Assembly (NCBI RefSeq): GCF_002102475.1
Contig: NZ_MSQD01000016.1
Location: 1-48,391 of the forward strand
Reading direction: 5' to 3'
DNA from: Thermoanaerobacterium sp. PSU-2
Lineage (GTDB): Bacteria; Bacillota; Thermoanaerobacteria; Thermoanaerobacterales; Thermoanaerobacteraceae
Length of the DNA: 48,391 nucleotides
The translations under genes and the position numbers were made by a program. A model generated the notes under the pieces. The model was not told the DNA's origin. It ran no database searches and saw only the letters and a program-made list of their open reading frames with translations. Shown piece after piece: positions 15,411-24,022 of the stretch. Positions within the stretch are counted from its first letter, which is position 1. Each line of letters begins with the position of its first letter.

Positions 15411-16004
15411 ATGATTTCCATATTTTCTTGTGCAGTATGTCCTAATAAGCCTTGTGCAAAAGGTGATGATAATTTTCCTAAGAATTGTCCTACATTTATG
15501 GAAAAAGATATTATTAATGATTCAATTGAAAAATATAACAATGATGAAAATGTAAATAAGATGATGAAAATAGCAAATACACTTCCTGTTGACGAAAATG
15601 GCGAATTAAGGAGCAGAGCGGAAGAAATAATCAATTTAATTATGCAAATGGGTATGAAGAAGATAGGTGTTGCTTTTTGCTATTCACTTGAGAAAGAAGC
15701 AAAAAAATTTGTCAAGATGCTTAATAAATACGATGTAACTGTAGTACCGGTGTGTTGTAAGGTAGGTTCGGTAGATGTAAAAGAAATTGGAATAGAGAAA
15801 AAGAGGGACAAATTTATCGCAACATGCAATCCTATTACACAAGCTGAAATAATGAACAAGGAAAATACAGAATTAAATGTGGTTGTTGGGCTTTGCGTTG
15901 GACATGATATATTGTTTAATAAAAATTCTAAAGCATATGTGACAACTTTGGTTGCTAAGGATAGGAAGTACGGTCATTGTCCTGTAAAGGCATTTGAAGA
16001 ATAG
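15411..16004 (+). CDS. DUF1847 cysteine-rich metal-binding protein
   Basis: This is a 197-residue protein. An N-terminal cluster CAVCPNKPCAKG...NCP is followed by MGMKKIGVAFCYSLEKEA, then PVCCKVGSVD, CNPITQAEIMN and GLCVGHDILF, ending YGHCPVKAF. This is the DUF1847 pattern, predicted to bind zinc or an iron-sulfur centre through conserved cysteines. The function is not established. It is a monocistronic gene with its own promoter and terminator, downstream of the two-component system. Confidence 0.88.
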   Translation: MISIFSCAVCPNKPCAKGDDNFPKNCPTFMEKDIINDSIEKYNNDENVNKMMKIANTLPVDENGELRSRAEEIINLIMQMGMKKIGVAFCYSLEKEAKKFVKMLNKYDVTVVPVCCKVGSVDVKEIGIEKKRDKFIATCNPITQAEIMNKENTELNVVVGLCVGHDILFNKNSKAYVTTLVAKDRKYGHCPVKAFEE

Positions 16005-16010
16005 GAGAGG

Positions 16011-16044
16011 AGCTATCCATGTATGAGGATAGCTTTTTTATTTT
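16011..16044 (+). terminator. Intrinsic terminator of the DUF1847 gene
   Basis: AGCTATCC (16011) pairs with GGATAGCT (16027) across 8 nt, followed by TTTTTATTTT. Confidence 0.92.
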
Positions 16045-16161
16045 CTACTATAAATATTTGCAAAATTACTTTAAATTAATTTAAAATTATATTAACAAGT
16101 TTCAATATAGCTTTTATTATTTCATGCAAAATGAGAAATTTTTAGGAGGAGTCAATCGATT

Positions 16162-17355
16162 ATGACAAATTCAAAAAAAGAAGTTGTTATATCAAATATT
16201 GTACTGATTGGCATGGTAAGTTTGCTAATTGATATGAGTACAGAAATGGTGTATCCGATAGTCCCTCTTTTCCTGACGGCAACACTTAGGGCTTCGCCAG
16301 CAATTGTAGGAATTATCGAAGGTATTGCTGAAAGCATAGCATCGATTTTAAAGGTCTTTAGCGGTTACATAGGTGATAAATACAAAAACAAGAAAGTGCT
16401 GACTTTTATAGGATATGCAGCTTCGGTTATCTATAAAATACTTCTTCTTTTAGCAGGATCATGGATAGGTGTTTTGATAGCGCGAATTATAGATCGCACA
16501 GGAAAAGGCATCCGTACTGCACCGCGGGATGCTCTTATTGCGCAGTCTAGTGAAAAGGATAAACTTGGCGGATCTTATGGACTCCATAAAATGCTTGATA
16601 TGGCTGGATCATCTGTAGGTGCTTTTATTGCTTTTATCATAGTAACAATTGGGCTAAAGTATAAAGTAGCATTTATGTGGTCGATTATACCTGCTATTCT
16701 TGGTATTATAATTATTCCATTTATAAAAGAGGATAAAAGTAAGAAACAGAAAAGTGAAAAATTGACGTTTAAAAATTTAAATTTAAGCTTAAAATTAAAA
16801 CTTTATCTGGCTGTCATATTTATTTTTAACCTTGGGAATTCATCAAATACTTTTCTACTTTTGAAAGCACAAAATTTGGGCTTTTCTTCTCCATATGTCA
16901 TGCTTCTTTATCTCGTATTTAATGTTTCCACGTCACTACTTGCCATTCCTTCCGGGAAGTTGTCAGATAAATTTGGGAGGAGATTGATTTTGGTTTCTGG
17001 TTATGCTATTTATGGACTTGTCTATTTGGGATTTGCGTTGTCTAATTCAAAAATCATAATTTTTCTTTTATTTATATTTTATGGAGCTTATACAGCATTT
17101 ATAAGCGGTGCTGAGCGGGCATTTGTGGCCGAAGTTTCCCCTGATAAGTATAAAGGTACAGTATTGGGTATCTATGGTATGATGCAAGGTATAGGATTAT
17201 TGTTGGCATCTATTATAGCTGGAGCTATGTGGGTACATATAAGTCCAGATGCGCCATTTTGGTTTGGCGGTGTTCTTGGACTTACCTCTGCGGCTTTAAT
17301 TGCAGTTATACTAAGTTTAAGTCGATTTCAGGGAAATAAAGAATCAGGGATGTAA
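16162..17355 (+). CDS. MFS transporter
   Basis: This 397-residue protein has 12 predicted membrane segments in two halves joined by a basic central loop (KEDKSKKQKSEK). The motif RIIDRTGKGIRTAPRDALI after the fourth segment is typical of a family of uncharacterised bacterial MFS proteins. The second half has GKLSDKFGRR, the classical MFS loop. The substrate cannot be read from sequence. The ribosome site is TAGGAGGAG. Its upstream region has only a weak resemblance to the hexamer arrays. The following FetAB-like genes start 73 bp later and may be cotranscribed. Confidence 0.88.
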   Translation: MTNSKKEVVISNIVLIGMVSLLIDMSTEMVYPIVPLFLTATLRASPAIVGIIEGIAESIASILKVFSGYIGDKYKNKKVLTFIGYAASVIYKILLLLAGSWIGVLIARIIDRTGKGIRTAPRDALIAQSSEKDKLGGSYGLHKMLDMAGSSVGAFIAFIIVTIGLKYKVAFMWSIIPAILGIIIIPFIKEDKSKKQKSEKLTFKNLNLSLKLKLYLAVIFIFNLGNSSNTFLLLKAQNLGFSSPYVMLLYLVFNVSTSLLAIPSGKLSDKFGRRLILVSGYAIYGLVYLGFALSNSKIIIFLLFIFYGAYTAFISGAERAFVAEVSPDKYKGTVLGIYGMMQGIGLLLASIIAGAMWVHISPDAPFWFGGVLGLTSAALIAVILSLSRFQGNKESGM

Positions 17356-17428
17356 GAGAGGGTATTTTTCAAAAGATGTGTGAGACAAATTTATTTCCTT
17401 TAATAATAATTATACGAGGAGGATACAT

Positions 17429-18163
17429 TTGCGCGAAATGAAAAAAATAAAGTTCATTGATGCATGTTTTAAGGATCATGATGATGTAATATTGAAAGAT
17501 ATATCAATGGAAATTTCTTTAGGTTATATATATACAATAATTGGGCCGTCTGGCGCTGGCAAGTCTACTTTTATAAAATTAATAAATAGGCTTATCGATC
17601 CAACTGAAGGGAAAATATTGATAAATGAGAGAGACATAAAGGATTATGACGTAATAGAACTTAGGCGAAAGATTGGGATGGTTTTTCAGCAGCCATATCT
17701 TTTTGAAGGAACTGTTGAGGACAATATTAAATACGGACCTATGCTTAAAGGAAAGAAAAATATTGATGTTGAATATTACTTGAGTATAGTTGGGCTTGAT
17801 AAAAATTATAGAAAAAGAAAAGTTGATGACTTATCTGGTGGTGAAGCACAGAGAGTTTCAATAGCAAGGTCACTTGCAAATGAACCTACAGTATTACTGC
17901 TAGATGAACCTACGTCTGCACTTGATCCAGCATCTACACAAGTGATTGAGGATCTTGTCATGGAGTTAAAAAACAAATTAAATCTTACAATTATATGGAT
18001 TACACATAATATGGAACAAGCGAAGCGTGTTGGAGACTTTACCATTTTCATTAACAATGGTAAACTGGTTGAATATGGAAACACGAAAGATTTTTTCTCA
18101 AATCCCAAAAATGATGTGACAAGGCTTTTTATTAATGGAAAATTGACAAAGGAGGGGGATTAA
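17429..18163 (+). CDS. fetA: FetA/YbbL-like ABC ATPase
   Basis: This is a 244-residue ATPase from TTG 17429 behind GAGGAGG. It has Walker A GPSGAGKST at about 39-47, Q-loop GMVFQQPYLFEGTV, signature DLSGGEAQRVSIARSL, Walker B VLLLDEPTSALDP and H-loop ITH. Sequence features lie close to phosphate-type PstB ATPases, as is usual for FetA. The next gene, starting one base after this stop, encodes a UPF0014/FetB permease. In E. coli FetAB exports iron and protects against oxidative stress. The same role is inferred here but the metal is not proven. Confidence 0.88.
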   Translation: MREMKKIKFIDACFKDHDDVILKDISMEISLGYIYTIIGPSGAGKSTFIKLINRLIDPTEGKILINERDIKDYDVIELRRKIGMVFQQPYLFEGTVEDNIKYGPMLKGKKNIDVEYYLSIVGLDKNYRKRKVDDLSGGEAQRVSIARSLANEPTVLLLDEPTSALDPASTQVIEDLVMELKNKLNLTIIWITHNMEQAKRVGDFTIFINNGKLVEYGNTKDFFSNPKNDVTRLFINGKLTKEGD

Positions 18164-18907
18164 ATGAGCGTTTTGTCGCTTATATTGTCATCAAGTCTCG
18201 TATTAGTATCAATTTTCATTTCATATTATCAGAAACTTGGGGTTGAAAAAGAAATTATTATCGGTTCTATAAGAGCAATTGTACAACTGACGATTGTTGG
18301 ATATATTCTTCATTATATTTTTAGAGCAAATAATATATTTTTTACACTTGCAATGGTTATTTTAATGACTATTGTGGCGGGAAACAATGCAGCCAAAAGG
18401 GGAAAGGGAATACCATATGTGTTTTATTTTATAACGATATCTATTGCATTTGGTGCTGCTATAACACTTACAGCACTCATATTATTTGGTAGTATCCATT
18501 TTAGGCCGCAGGAGGTGATCCCTGTATCTGGTATGATAATAGGAAATGCAATGGTTTCATCAGGCTTGACAGTGTCAAGGCTTAAAGACGAGGTAAAAAA
18601 CAGAAGACACGAAATTGAAACGTACCTTGCTTTGGGAGCCAATTCAAGACAAGCATCACAAAAAATATTGAAAATAGCTATTAAAACAGGAATGATGCCT
18701 ACGATAGACAGCATGAAAACACTTGGAATTGTGCAGTTACCAGGCATGATGACAGGTCTTATCCTTGGCGGCGTTGATCCTGTAAATGCAGTAAAATACC
18801 AAATGATGGTTACATTTATGATGACATCTACTACAGCAATAGCGTGTTTTACAGTTGCACTATTATCATATACTCGATTTTTTACAAAAAACCATCAATT
18901 GATATAA
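18164..18907 (+). CDS. fetB: FetB/YbbM-like membrane permease (UPF0014)
   Basis: This 247-residue protein has about seven hydrophobic segments. Family motifs are IRAIVQLTIVGYIL near residue 37, PVSGMIIGNAM near 118, and the coupling stretch ETYLALGANSRQA followed by QLPGMMTGLILGG. It directly abuts fetA (ATG follows its TAA) and a strong AAGGAGGGGG site lies in the fetA end, so the two are translated together. Predicted iron or metal exporter in the cytoplasmic membrane. Confidence 0.9.
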   Translation: MSVLSLILSSSLVLVSIFISYYQKLGVEKEIIIGSIRAIVQLTIVGYILHYIFRANNIFFTLAMVILMTIVAGNNAAKRGKGIPYVFYFITISIAFGAAITLTALILFGSIHFRPQEVIPVSGMIIGNAMVSSGLTVSRLKDEVKNRRHEIETYLALGANSRQASQKILKIAIKTGMMPTIDSMKTLGIVQLPGMMTGLILGGVDPVNAVKYQMMVTFMMTSTTAIACFTVALLSYTRFFTKNHQLI

Positions 18908-18956
18908 AATATATCTATATTTAACTTTTAACGTGCACATAGTACATAAAATTAAG

Positions 18957-18987
18957 CTATCCTATATAAGGATAGTATTATTTTTTT
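18957..18987 (+). terminator. Intrinsic terminator after fetAB
   Basis: CTATCCT (18957-18963) pairs with AGGATAG (18969-18975), followed by TATTATTTTTTT. Confidence 0.9.
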
Positions 18988-19003
18988 AAAACGTAAAAAA
19001 ATA

Positions 19004-19046
19004 TTTACAAAGTATTCACAAATTCTTAAAAAATGTTATTTATAAT
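19004..19046 (+). promoter_or_regulatory. Promoter with three 11-bp-spaced hexamers ahead of htrA
   Basis: TTTACA (19004), TTCACA (19015) and TTAAAA (19026) lie at exact 11-bp pitch. TATAAT begins at 19041, 15 nt after the start of the last hexamer. htrA promoters in Firmicutes are classical targets of secretion-stress regulators (CssR in Bacillus, CiaR in Streptococcus). Confidence 0.78.
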
Positions 19047-19086
19047 ATAATCGTGAAAAGAAAAAATTGTAAGGAGGTTGGTATAA

Positions 19087-20313
19087 ATGGAATTCAACAA
19101 TGGTTTTGAAAATTACAGGCTTCCTGAGGTCAATCCAAAAAATGATAAGAAAAGTTTAGGCAAGATGGTTAAAAGATATAGAAGAAAAATGTTTATGTCA
19201 TTTGTAGCTGTAGCACTTGTTGCTGCATTGGCTGGTGGTGCTTTAGGAGCTGGAATTGTTAAATACGTTGATACAGGCAATACTCAAGTTGTGAATAGGT
19301 ATTTACCGCTTTCATCTGACAACAACAACTTTAACTTGATTACAAACATTGTAAAGGCTGTAAGCCCATCAGTTGTCGGCATAGATACATATATTAATGG
19401 TTATGGGGCTTATGGATACGGTGGCAATTCTTACGTTGAGGAAGGAAGCGGCTCTGGAATAATCATAGATTCGGAAGGTCACATTGTCACAAATGATCAT
19501 GTTGTGGAAGGCGCATCAAAGATAACCGTAAACTTGTCTGACGGAAGGAAATTTCCTGCACAATTGGTAGGTAAAGATTCAAGGACAGATCTTGCGGTTT
19601 TAAAGATAAATGCTACAAATTTGACACCTGCAAAATTAGGAGATTCATCAAAGCTTGAAGTAGGAGAATTAGCAGTAGCTATAGGAAATCCATTGGGTGA
19701 CAGCTTTGCTGGAACTGCGACAGCAGGTATCATAAGCGGTTTAAATCGAAATTTGCAAAGTGATTATGGTCCGGTAAATCTTATCCAGACAGATGCTGCG
19801 ATAAATCCAGGAAACAGTGGAGGACCTCTTGTAAATAGCATCGGTGAAGTGATAGGAATAACAAGCATAAAGCTTACATCAACTGGCGGTTCAAGTTCTG
19901 GGGATCCTTTTGGACTATTTCAAAGTCAAAGTGTGCCGCTTGAAGGAATGGGTTTTGCGATACCTATAAACGAAGCAAAACCTATAATTGAAGAGCTTAT
20001 TCAAAAGGGATATATTGAAAGACCTGTTATAGGTGTAAGTGTGCAACAAATAACGCAGCAGCAAGCAAATCAATACAATATACCGGTAGGACTTTATATT
20101 GCACAAGTGCAGCAAGGAAGCGGTGCTGATGCTGCAGGTCTTCAAGCAGGTGATATAATAACCGCTGTAGATGGAAATAATATAACCACATTTAATCAAC
20201 TTGAAAATATTTTAAATAAACACAATGTTGGCGATGTGATAAGCGTGACAATTTGGAGAAACGGTCAAACACTTACAGTTAATGTGAAACTTTCAGGCTC
20301 AAATGGGCAATAA
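19087..20313 (+). CDS. htrA: HtrA/DegP-type membrane-anchored serine protease
   Basis: This is a 408-residue protein: a cytoplasmic basic tail, one membrane segment at about 37-58, a trypsin-like domain at about 85-280 and one PDZ domain at about 310-400. The catalytic triad is H138 (NDHVV), D168 (RTDLAVLK) and S244 (NPGNSGGPL). It degrades or refolds misfolded proteins at the outer face of the membrane. The topology is that of Gram-positive HtrA (one anchor, one PDZ). The promoter array ties it to the proposed envelope-stress regulon. Confidence 0.97.
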   Translation: MEFNNGFENYRLPEVNPKNDKKSLGKMVKRYRRKMFMSFVAVALVAALAGGALGAGIVKYVDTGNTQVVNRYLPLSSDNNNFNLITNIVKAVSPSVVGIDTYINGYGAYGYGGNSYVEEGSGSGIIIDSEGHIVTNDHVVEGASKITVNLSDGRKFPAQLVGKDSRTDLAVLKINATNLTPAKLGDSSKLEVGELAVAIGNPLGDSFAGTATAGIISGLNRNLQSDYGPVNLIQTDAAINPGNSGGPLVNSIGEVIGITSIKLTSTGGSSSGDPFGLFQSQSVPLEGMGFAIPINEAKPIIEELIQKGYIERPVIGVSVQQITQQQANQYNIPVGLYIAQVQQGSGADAAGLQAGDIITAVDGNNITTFNQLENILNKHNVGDVISVTIWRNGQTLTVNVKLSGSNGQ

Positions 20314-20356
20314 TAGAATTATTTTATTAAAAGATCATTAAAAATCGCTACAGTTA

Positions 20357-20385
20357 TTGATACTGGTAAAAATGAGAACTATAAT
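20357..20385 (+). promoter_or_regulatory. Consensus housekeeping promoter for the secreted protein at 20421
   Basis: TTGATA (20357), a 17-bp spacer and TATAAT (20380). There are no hexamer repeats here, unlike the preceding htrA promoter. Confidence 0.85.
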
Positions 20386-20420
20386 GTATGTAAACAAATT
20401 TATAAAAAGGAGATAATAAT

Positions 20421-21290
20421 ATGAAAAAGAAAGGACTAAAAATTGCGATTGTAGCTTTAGTGGTTGGTACAATGCTATTGACTTACAGCTTAATGGCTTT
20501 TGCATCGTCTGGTTCTGGGTATGAAACATATAAAAATGCTGTGGTTTCAACTTTGCTGGCCAAAAATTCAACTATTGATGCGCAATTTACAGTTACAGAT
20601 AATGGAAATACAGTCTTAACAGGAACTACCACTAAAAAAATTGACAATGGCAATTTTTCTACTAAAACAAATTTAAATATTATGGGCTTAACTAACAACG
20701 TTGAAAGCAGTTATGATAACGGCAACTTGATAACAGAAGTTAATGGAAAGTACTACAGCATGAGTGGAAAGAGATTTGACAAGATGGAGAATTTGACAAG
20801 CTCCAGCAGCACTGTTAAATTAGCGGAAGTTTTGGCAGATACTCTGGTTGGCAATGTAAAAAATGATTTCATTGAGAATGGACAGACAATCAGTGTAAAT
20901 TTACAAGGATCACAAATTCCAGAACTTGCTAAATTAGCTATTTCAGCTATGGCAGAGAATATGGATAGAATTAAAAATCACAGCAGTGCAGAAATATCAA
21001 ACAATGGTATGGCAAGCATGAAAAACATAATGAGCCTGATTCCGACCCTTAGCAACATCGATGTCAAATCAATAGGGTTGATAGCTACTGTTGATGGCAA
21101 TTTATTAAAAAGCAACGAATTTAACATTGCAATTTCAGGCACCGATACCAGTGGCAATGTGCACAATATAAATTTGACAGTAGATGCAAACATCAGCAAT
21201 GTAGGCAATACAAAAATTGATACGATTGATACCACTGGAAAGCAAGTAATTACTGTAAATAATGCTGGAAGATTTCATGGTATGCACTAA
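20421..21290 (+). CDS. Secreted protein of unknown family
   Basis: This 289-residue protein has a clear signal peptide (basic MKKKGLK, hydrophobic core, cleavage near MAFASS, residue 30). The mature part is rich in Asn, Thr and Ser, with beta-strand alternation. It has an N-terminal part (STIDAQFTVTDNGNTVLTG), a central helical region (LAKLAISAMAENMDRIKNH) and a beta-rich end (NIAISGTDTSGNVHNINLT). The layout resembles lipoprotein-carrier or sporulation-associated beta-sheet proteins, but I cannot assign a family. It is transcribed alone from its own promoter and ends at an intrinsic terminator. Confidence 0.7.
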   Translation: MKKKGLKIAIVALVVGTMLLTYSLMAFASSGSGYETYKNAVVSTLLAKNSTIDAQFTVTDNGNTVLTGTTTKKIDNGNFSTKTNLNIMGLTNNVESSYDNGNLITEVNGKYYSMSGKRFDKMENLTSSSSTVKLAEVLADTLVGNVKNDFIENGQTISVNLQGSQIPELAKLAISAMAENMDRIKNHSSAEISNNGMASMKNIMSLIPTLSNIDVKSIGLIATVDGNLLKSNEFNIAISGTDTSGNVHNINLTVDANISNVGNTKIDTIDTTGKQVITVNNAGRFHGMH

Positions 21291-21300
21291 ATAATTTGTA

Positions 21301-21329
21301 AAAGAGTGGCCTGTTGTGCCACTTTTTTA
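21301..21329 (+). terminator. Intrinsic terminator
   Basis: AGTGGC (21305-21310) pairs with GCCACT (21318-21323) and is followed by TTTTTTATTTT. It lies directly before the ribosome site of the next gene. Confidence 0.9.
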
Positions 21330-21345
21330 TTTTGGAGGGAATGCG

Positions 21346-22068
21346 ATGGTTTTGAAAGTTGATAACTTAACGAAAAGATATCACAATGGGAGAGGAATCA
21401 ATTCGATTTCTTTTAGTGTTGACGATGGGGATATTTTCGGATTGCTTGGTCCAAATGGTTCTGGCAAGACCACCACAATGAAAATTATAGTAGGCCTTAT
21501 GAAACCTGATAGTGGAAGCGTAGAGATCTTTTCAAATAAAATAGATGATATTCAGGAGAAGTATCTGAGGGATGTAGGGTGTTTAATTGAAGCACCAGCA
21601 TTGTACGATTTTTTGAGTGCCAGGAAAAATTTAGAAATCGCTGCATCTTACTATGATGACATTGATGATTATAGAATTGAAGAGATGCTGAACATCACCG
21701 GATTGGTAAAATTTCAAAATGAAAAAGTAAAAGAGTTTTCGCTTGGAATGAAGCAAAGGTTAGGGTTGGCTTTGGCGCTTATATCGAACCCAAAGCTTGT
21801 CATACTTGATGAACCAGCCAATGGATTAGATATAGAAGGAATGGTATCCATAAGAAAAATTATAATGAATGAAAATAGAGAAAAAGGAACTACATTTTTA
21901 ATATCAAGCCATTTAGCACATGAATTAGAAATTATGTGCAATAAGATCGCTGTCATGAAGGAAGGTCGTTTATTAAGCGTTGCTACAATGGAAGAAGCAT
22001 TAAAAAAAGGAAGTCTTGAAGCGTATTTTATGGAAACCATAAATAAAACGGATGGAGGATTGCAATGA
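21346..22068 (+). CDS. BcrA-type ABC transporter ATPase
   Basis: It starts at ATG 21346, six bases after GGAGGG, giving 240 residues. The longer in-frame start at 21316 would lie inside the terminator. Walker A is GPNGSGKTTT, signature FSLGMKQRLGLALAL, Walker B LVILDEPANGLDIEG and H-loop SSH. The ANGLD(I/P) and SLGMKQRLG motifs place it with bacitracin/lantibiotic-resistance and general ABC-2 exporters. The permease gene overlaps its stop by 4 bp. Substrate unknown; peptide antibiotic efflux is the common role. Confidence 0.93.
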   Translation: MVLKVDNLTKRYHNGRGINSISFSVDDGDIFGLLGPNGSGKTTTMKIIVGLMKPDSGSVEIFSNKIDDIQEKYLRDVGCLIEAPALYDFLSARKNLEIAASYYDDIDDYRIEEMLNITGLVKFQNEKVKEFSLGMKQRLGLALALISNPKLVILDEPANGLDIEGMVSIRKIIMNENREKGTTFLISSHLAHELEIMCNKIAVMKEGRLLSVATMEEALKKGSLEAYFMETINKTDGGLQ

Positions 22069-22802
22069 TAAAGATAAAAAAAGATTTGCTTAATGAGTTG
22101 ATAAAGATTCTGTACAGAAAAAAATATTTGCTTTTACTTATGTTTATATTTTTTATGTCTATTGCATTTGCGTTGATTGGTAAATTTGTAAATGGACTAA
22201 TAGGCCTTTATATATCGAATTTTCCAATGACAGTTTTATCTGTATTAGTTACTTTTATTTTGCCGTTGATCGTCTTTATGGTTACTGCTGATGTGTTTAC
22301 AGCAGAGCAAGAAAATGGCACTATAAAAGCGATCTTGAAAAGACCCGTAAGCCGTATCAGAATATACATTTCAAAGTTCATGGCGATATTAATATACTCA
22401 TGTATGATATTGCTTTTGGGATTTATCTCAAGCCTTGCATGTGGAACAATTTTAAACTCTTTCATGTCAATTAGCATAGGTTCTACTATAGTAGCATATA
22501 TATTGTCAGTTTTTCCATTGATTCCAATAATATTTTTTGCTATTACAATTTCACAGATATCGAGAAGTACATCTGGCACGGTGATGATTTCTGTATTGAC
22601 TTATATTACCATCTATGTAGTAACTGTTATTTTCCCTAAAACATATCCTTTATCATTTACATCGTATACAAGTTGGTATCTACTATTTATTGGCTCAGTA
22701 ATACCAGTCTTTAATGTGTTAAATATCATTGTATTATTTTTAGCATATAGCTTAATATTTTTTGCCATAAGTTTTTGGCTTTTCGATAAGAGACAATATT
22801 GA
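22065..22802 (+). CDS. ABC-2 family permease
   Basis: This 245-residue membrane protein has six hydrophobic segments. The cytoplasmic motif FTAEQENGTIKAILKRPVSR after the second segment is the characteristic coupling region of ABC-2 permeases paired with BcrA-type ATPases. It overlaps the ATPase stop (ATGA), so the two are translationally coupled. Probably a two-component exporter for an antimicrobial peptide or similar compound. Confidence 0.9.
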   Translation: MIKIKKDLLNELIKILYRKKYLLLLMFIFFMSIAFALIGKFVNGLIGLYISNFPMTVLSVLVTFILPLIVFMVTADVFTAEQENGTIKAILKRPVSRIRIYISKFMAILIYSCMILLLGFISSLACGTILNSFMSISIGSTIVAYILSVFPLIPIIFFAITISQISRSTSGTVMISVLTYITIYVVTVIFPKTYPLSFTSYTSWYLLFIGSVIPVFNVLNIIVLFLAYSLIFFAISFWLFDKRQY

Positions 22803-22826
22803 ATTCATTTAAAGCTTAGTATATTA

Positions 22827-22855
22827 TTGGCCTTTATTGTTTTAAATGATATACT
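22827..22855 (+). promoter_or_regulatory. Possible lplA promoter
   Basis: A weak -35, TTGGCC (22827), is 17 bp from TATACT (22850), with ATG 40 bp later. Confidence 0.45.
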
Positions 22856-22894
22856 TTAATAGGAATAGTTTAATTTTTGGAAAGGGTGTACACT

Positions 22895-23875
22895 ATGATT
22901 TATATCTACAACAAGAACACAGATCCTTATTTTAATTTAGCGGCGGAAGAATATGTGTTAAAGCAATTTAGCGATGAATGTTTCATGCTTTGGAGAAATA
23001 GGCCAAGCATAATAATAGGTAAAAACCAGAATGCTTTAGCGGAGATAAACCTTGACTACGTTAAAGAGCACAATATACCGGTTGTAAGAAGGTTGTCTGG
23101 AGGTGGAGCGGTATTCCACGATTTAGGCAATGTGAATTTTACCTTTATTGTAAACGATGATTTGAATGGGTTTAGCGACTTTAGAAGATTTACACAACCT
23201 ATTATTGATGTGCTTCGAAAGCTATCTTTAAATGCTGAGTTTTCTGGCAGAAACGATATAACGATCGATGGTAAAAAAATATCAGGCAATGCGCAGTACT
23301 ATTATAAAAACAGGATACTTCATCATGGAACACTGCTGGTGTCGTCAAATATGGCAGATCTATCAGCGGCATTAAAGGTGCGACCTATAAAATTTGAAGA
23401 CAAAGGTGTGAAGTCTGTATCTAAGAGAGTGACCAACATAAATGAACATTTGGAAAAGCCTATAGATATAGAGGAATTTATTAACCTTATAATGGACGAT
23501 ATAAGGCTAACTACAGGTGGAAGTGGCCTTTATGAATTTACAGACGAAGATATAAGAAATATAGAAAGGCTGAGAGATGAGAAGTACAATACGTGGGAAT
23601 GGAATTTTGGTATGTCTCCAGATTACAACTTAAAAAATGAAAAGAAATTTTCAGGCGGTACGGTAGAAGTGGATTTAAACGTGTCTGACGGGATAATAAG
23701 AGATATAAAGATCTACGGCGATTTCTTCGGAAAAAAGGATGTAAAAGATGTAGAGGAAATGCTAAAGGGTGTAAAGCACTCTGAAAATGATATTAAAAAT
23801 GCGCTTTCATCAATAGACATTGGAGAATATTTTTCAAACATAACATTAGAGAATTTGCTTGAGGTTATGTTTTAA
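22895..23875 (+). CDS. lplA: Lipoate-protein ligase A
   Basis: The start at ATG 22895 follows GGAAAGGGTG; the in-frame TTG at 22877 lies upstream of that site. The 326-residue protein has the LplA core: RRLSGGGAVFHDLGNVNFTF near residues 65-84, then GRNDITIDGKKISGNAQYY with the lysine that contacts lipoyl-AMP, and a C-terminal accessory domain from about 245. It activates free lipoate with ATP and attaches it to lipoyl domains. Likely local clients are GcvH and the lipoyl domain fused to the dihydrolipoamide dehydrogenase encoded next. Confidence 0.95.
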   Translation: MIYIYNKNTDPYFNLAAEEYVLKQFSDECFMLWRNRPSIIIGKNQNALAEINLDYVKEHNIPVVRRLSGGGAVFHDLGNVNFTFIVNDDLNGFSDFRRFTQPIIDVLRKLSLNAEFSGRNDITIDGKKISGNAQYYYKNRILHHGTLLVSSNMADLSAALKVRPIKFEDKGVKSVSKRVTNINEHLEKPIDIEEFINLIMDDIRLTTGGSGLYEFTDEDIRNIERLRDEKYNTWEWNFGMSPDYNLKNEKKFSGGTVEVDLNVSDGIIRDIKIYGDFFGKKDVKDVEEMLKGVKHSENDIKNALSSIDIGEYFSNITLENLLEVMF

Positions 23876-23895
23876 TCAAAATTATGTTCAAAATA

Positions 23896-23924
23896 TTGAA
23901 CTATCGTTTAGATAGTGCTAAAAT
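23896..23924 (+). promoter_or_regulatory. lpd promoter with palindromic operator in the spacer
   Basis: TTGAAC (23896), 17 bp, then TAAAAT (23919). ACTATC (23900-23905) and GATAGT (23911-23916) form a perfect 6-bp inverted repeat between -35 and -10, which looks like a repressor site of unknown owner. Confidence 0.6.
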
Positions 23925-24022
23925 ATGGTTAGAGTGAGTTGTCAAATAATTAACTTGCTTAATGATTTCACTTCAAGCAATAATAATTTAGTGAATAGTA
24001 ATTAAAATTGGAGGTGTACCTT

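Noticed and set aside
16070..16111. Possible seventh hexamer array before the MFS gene (TTTAAA, TTAAAA, TTAACA at 11-bp pitch)
   Set aside because: Only one hexamer has the ACA end, the -10 is poor (TATAGC) and at 14 nt instead of 15, and such A/T strings are frequent by chance here.
21316..21345. Longer start for the BcrA-type ATPase
   Set aside because: The extra codons lie inside the preceding terminator stem, and ATG 21346 has a well-spaced GGAGGG site.
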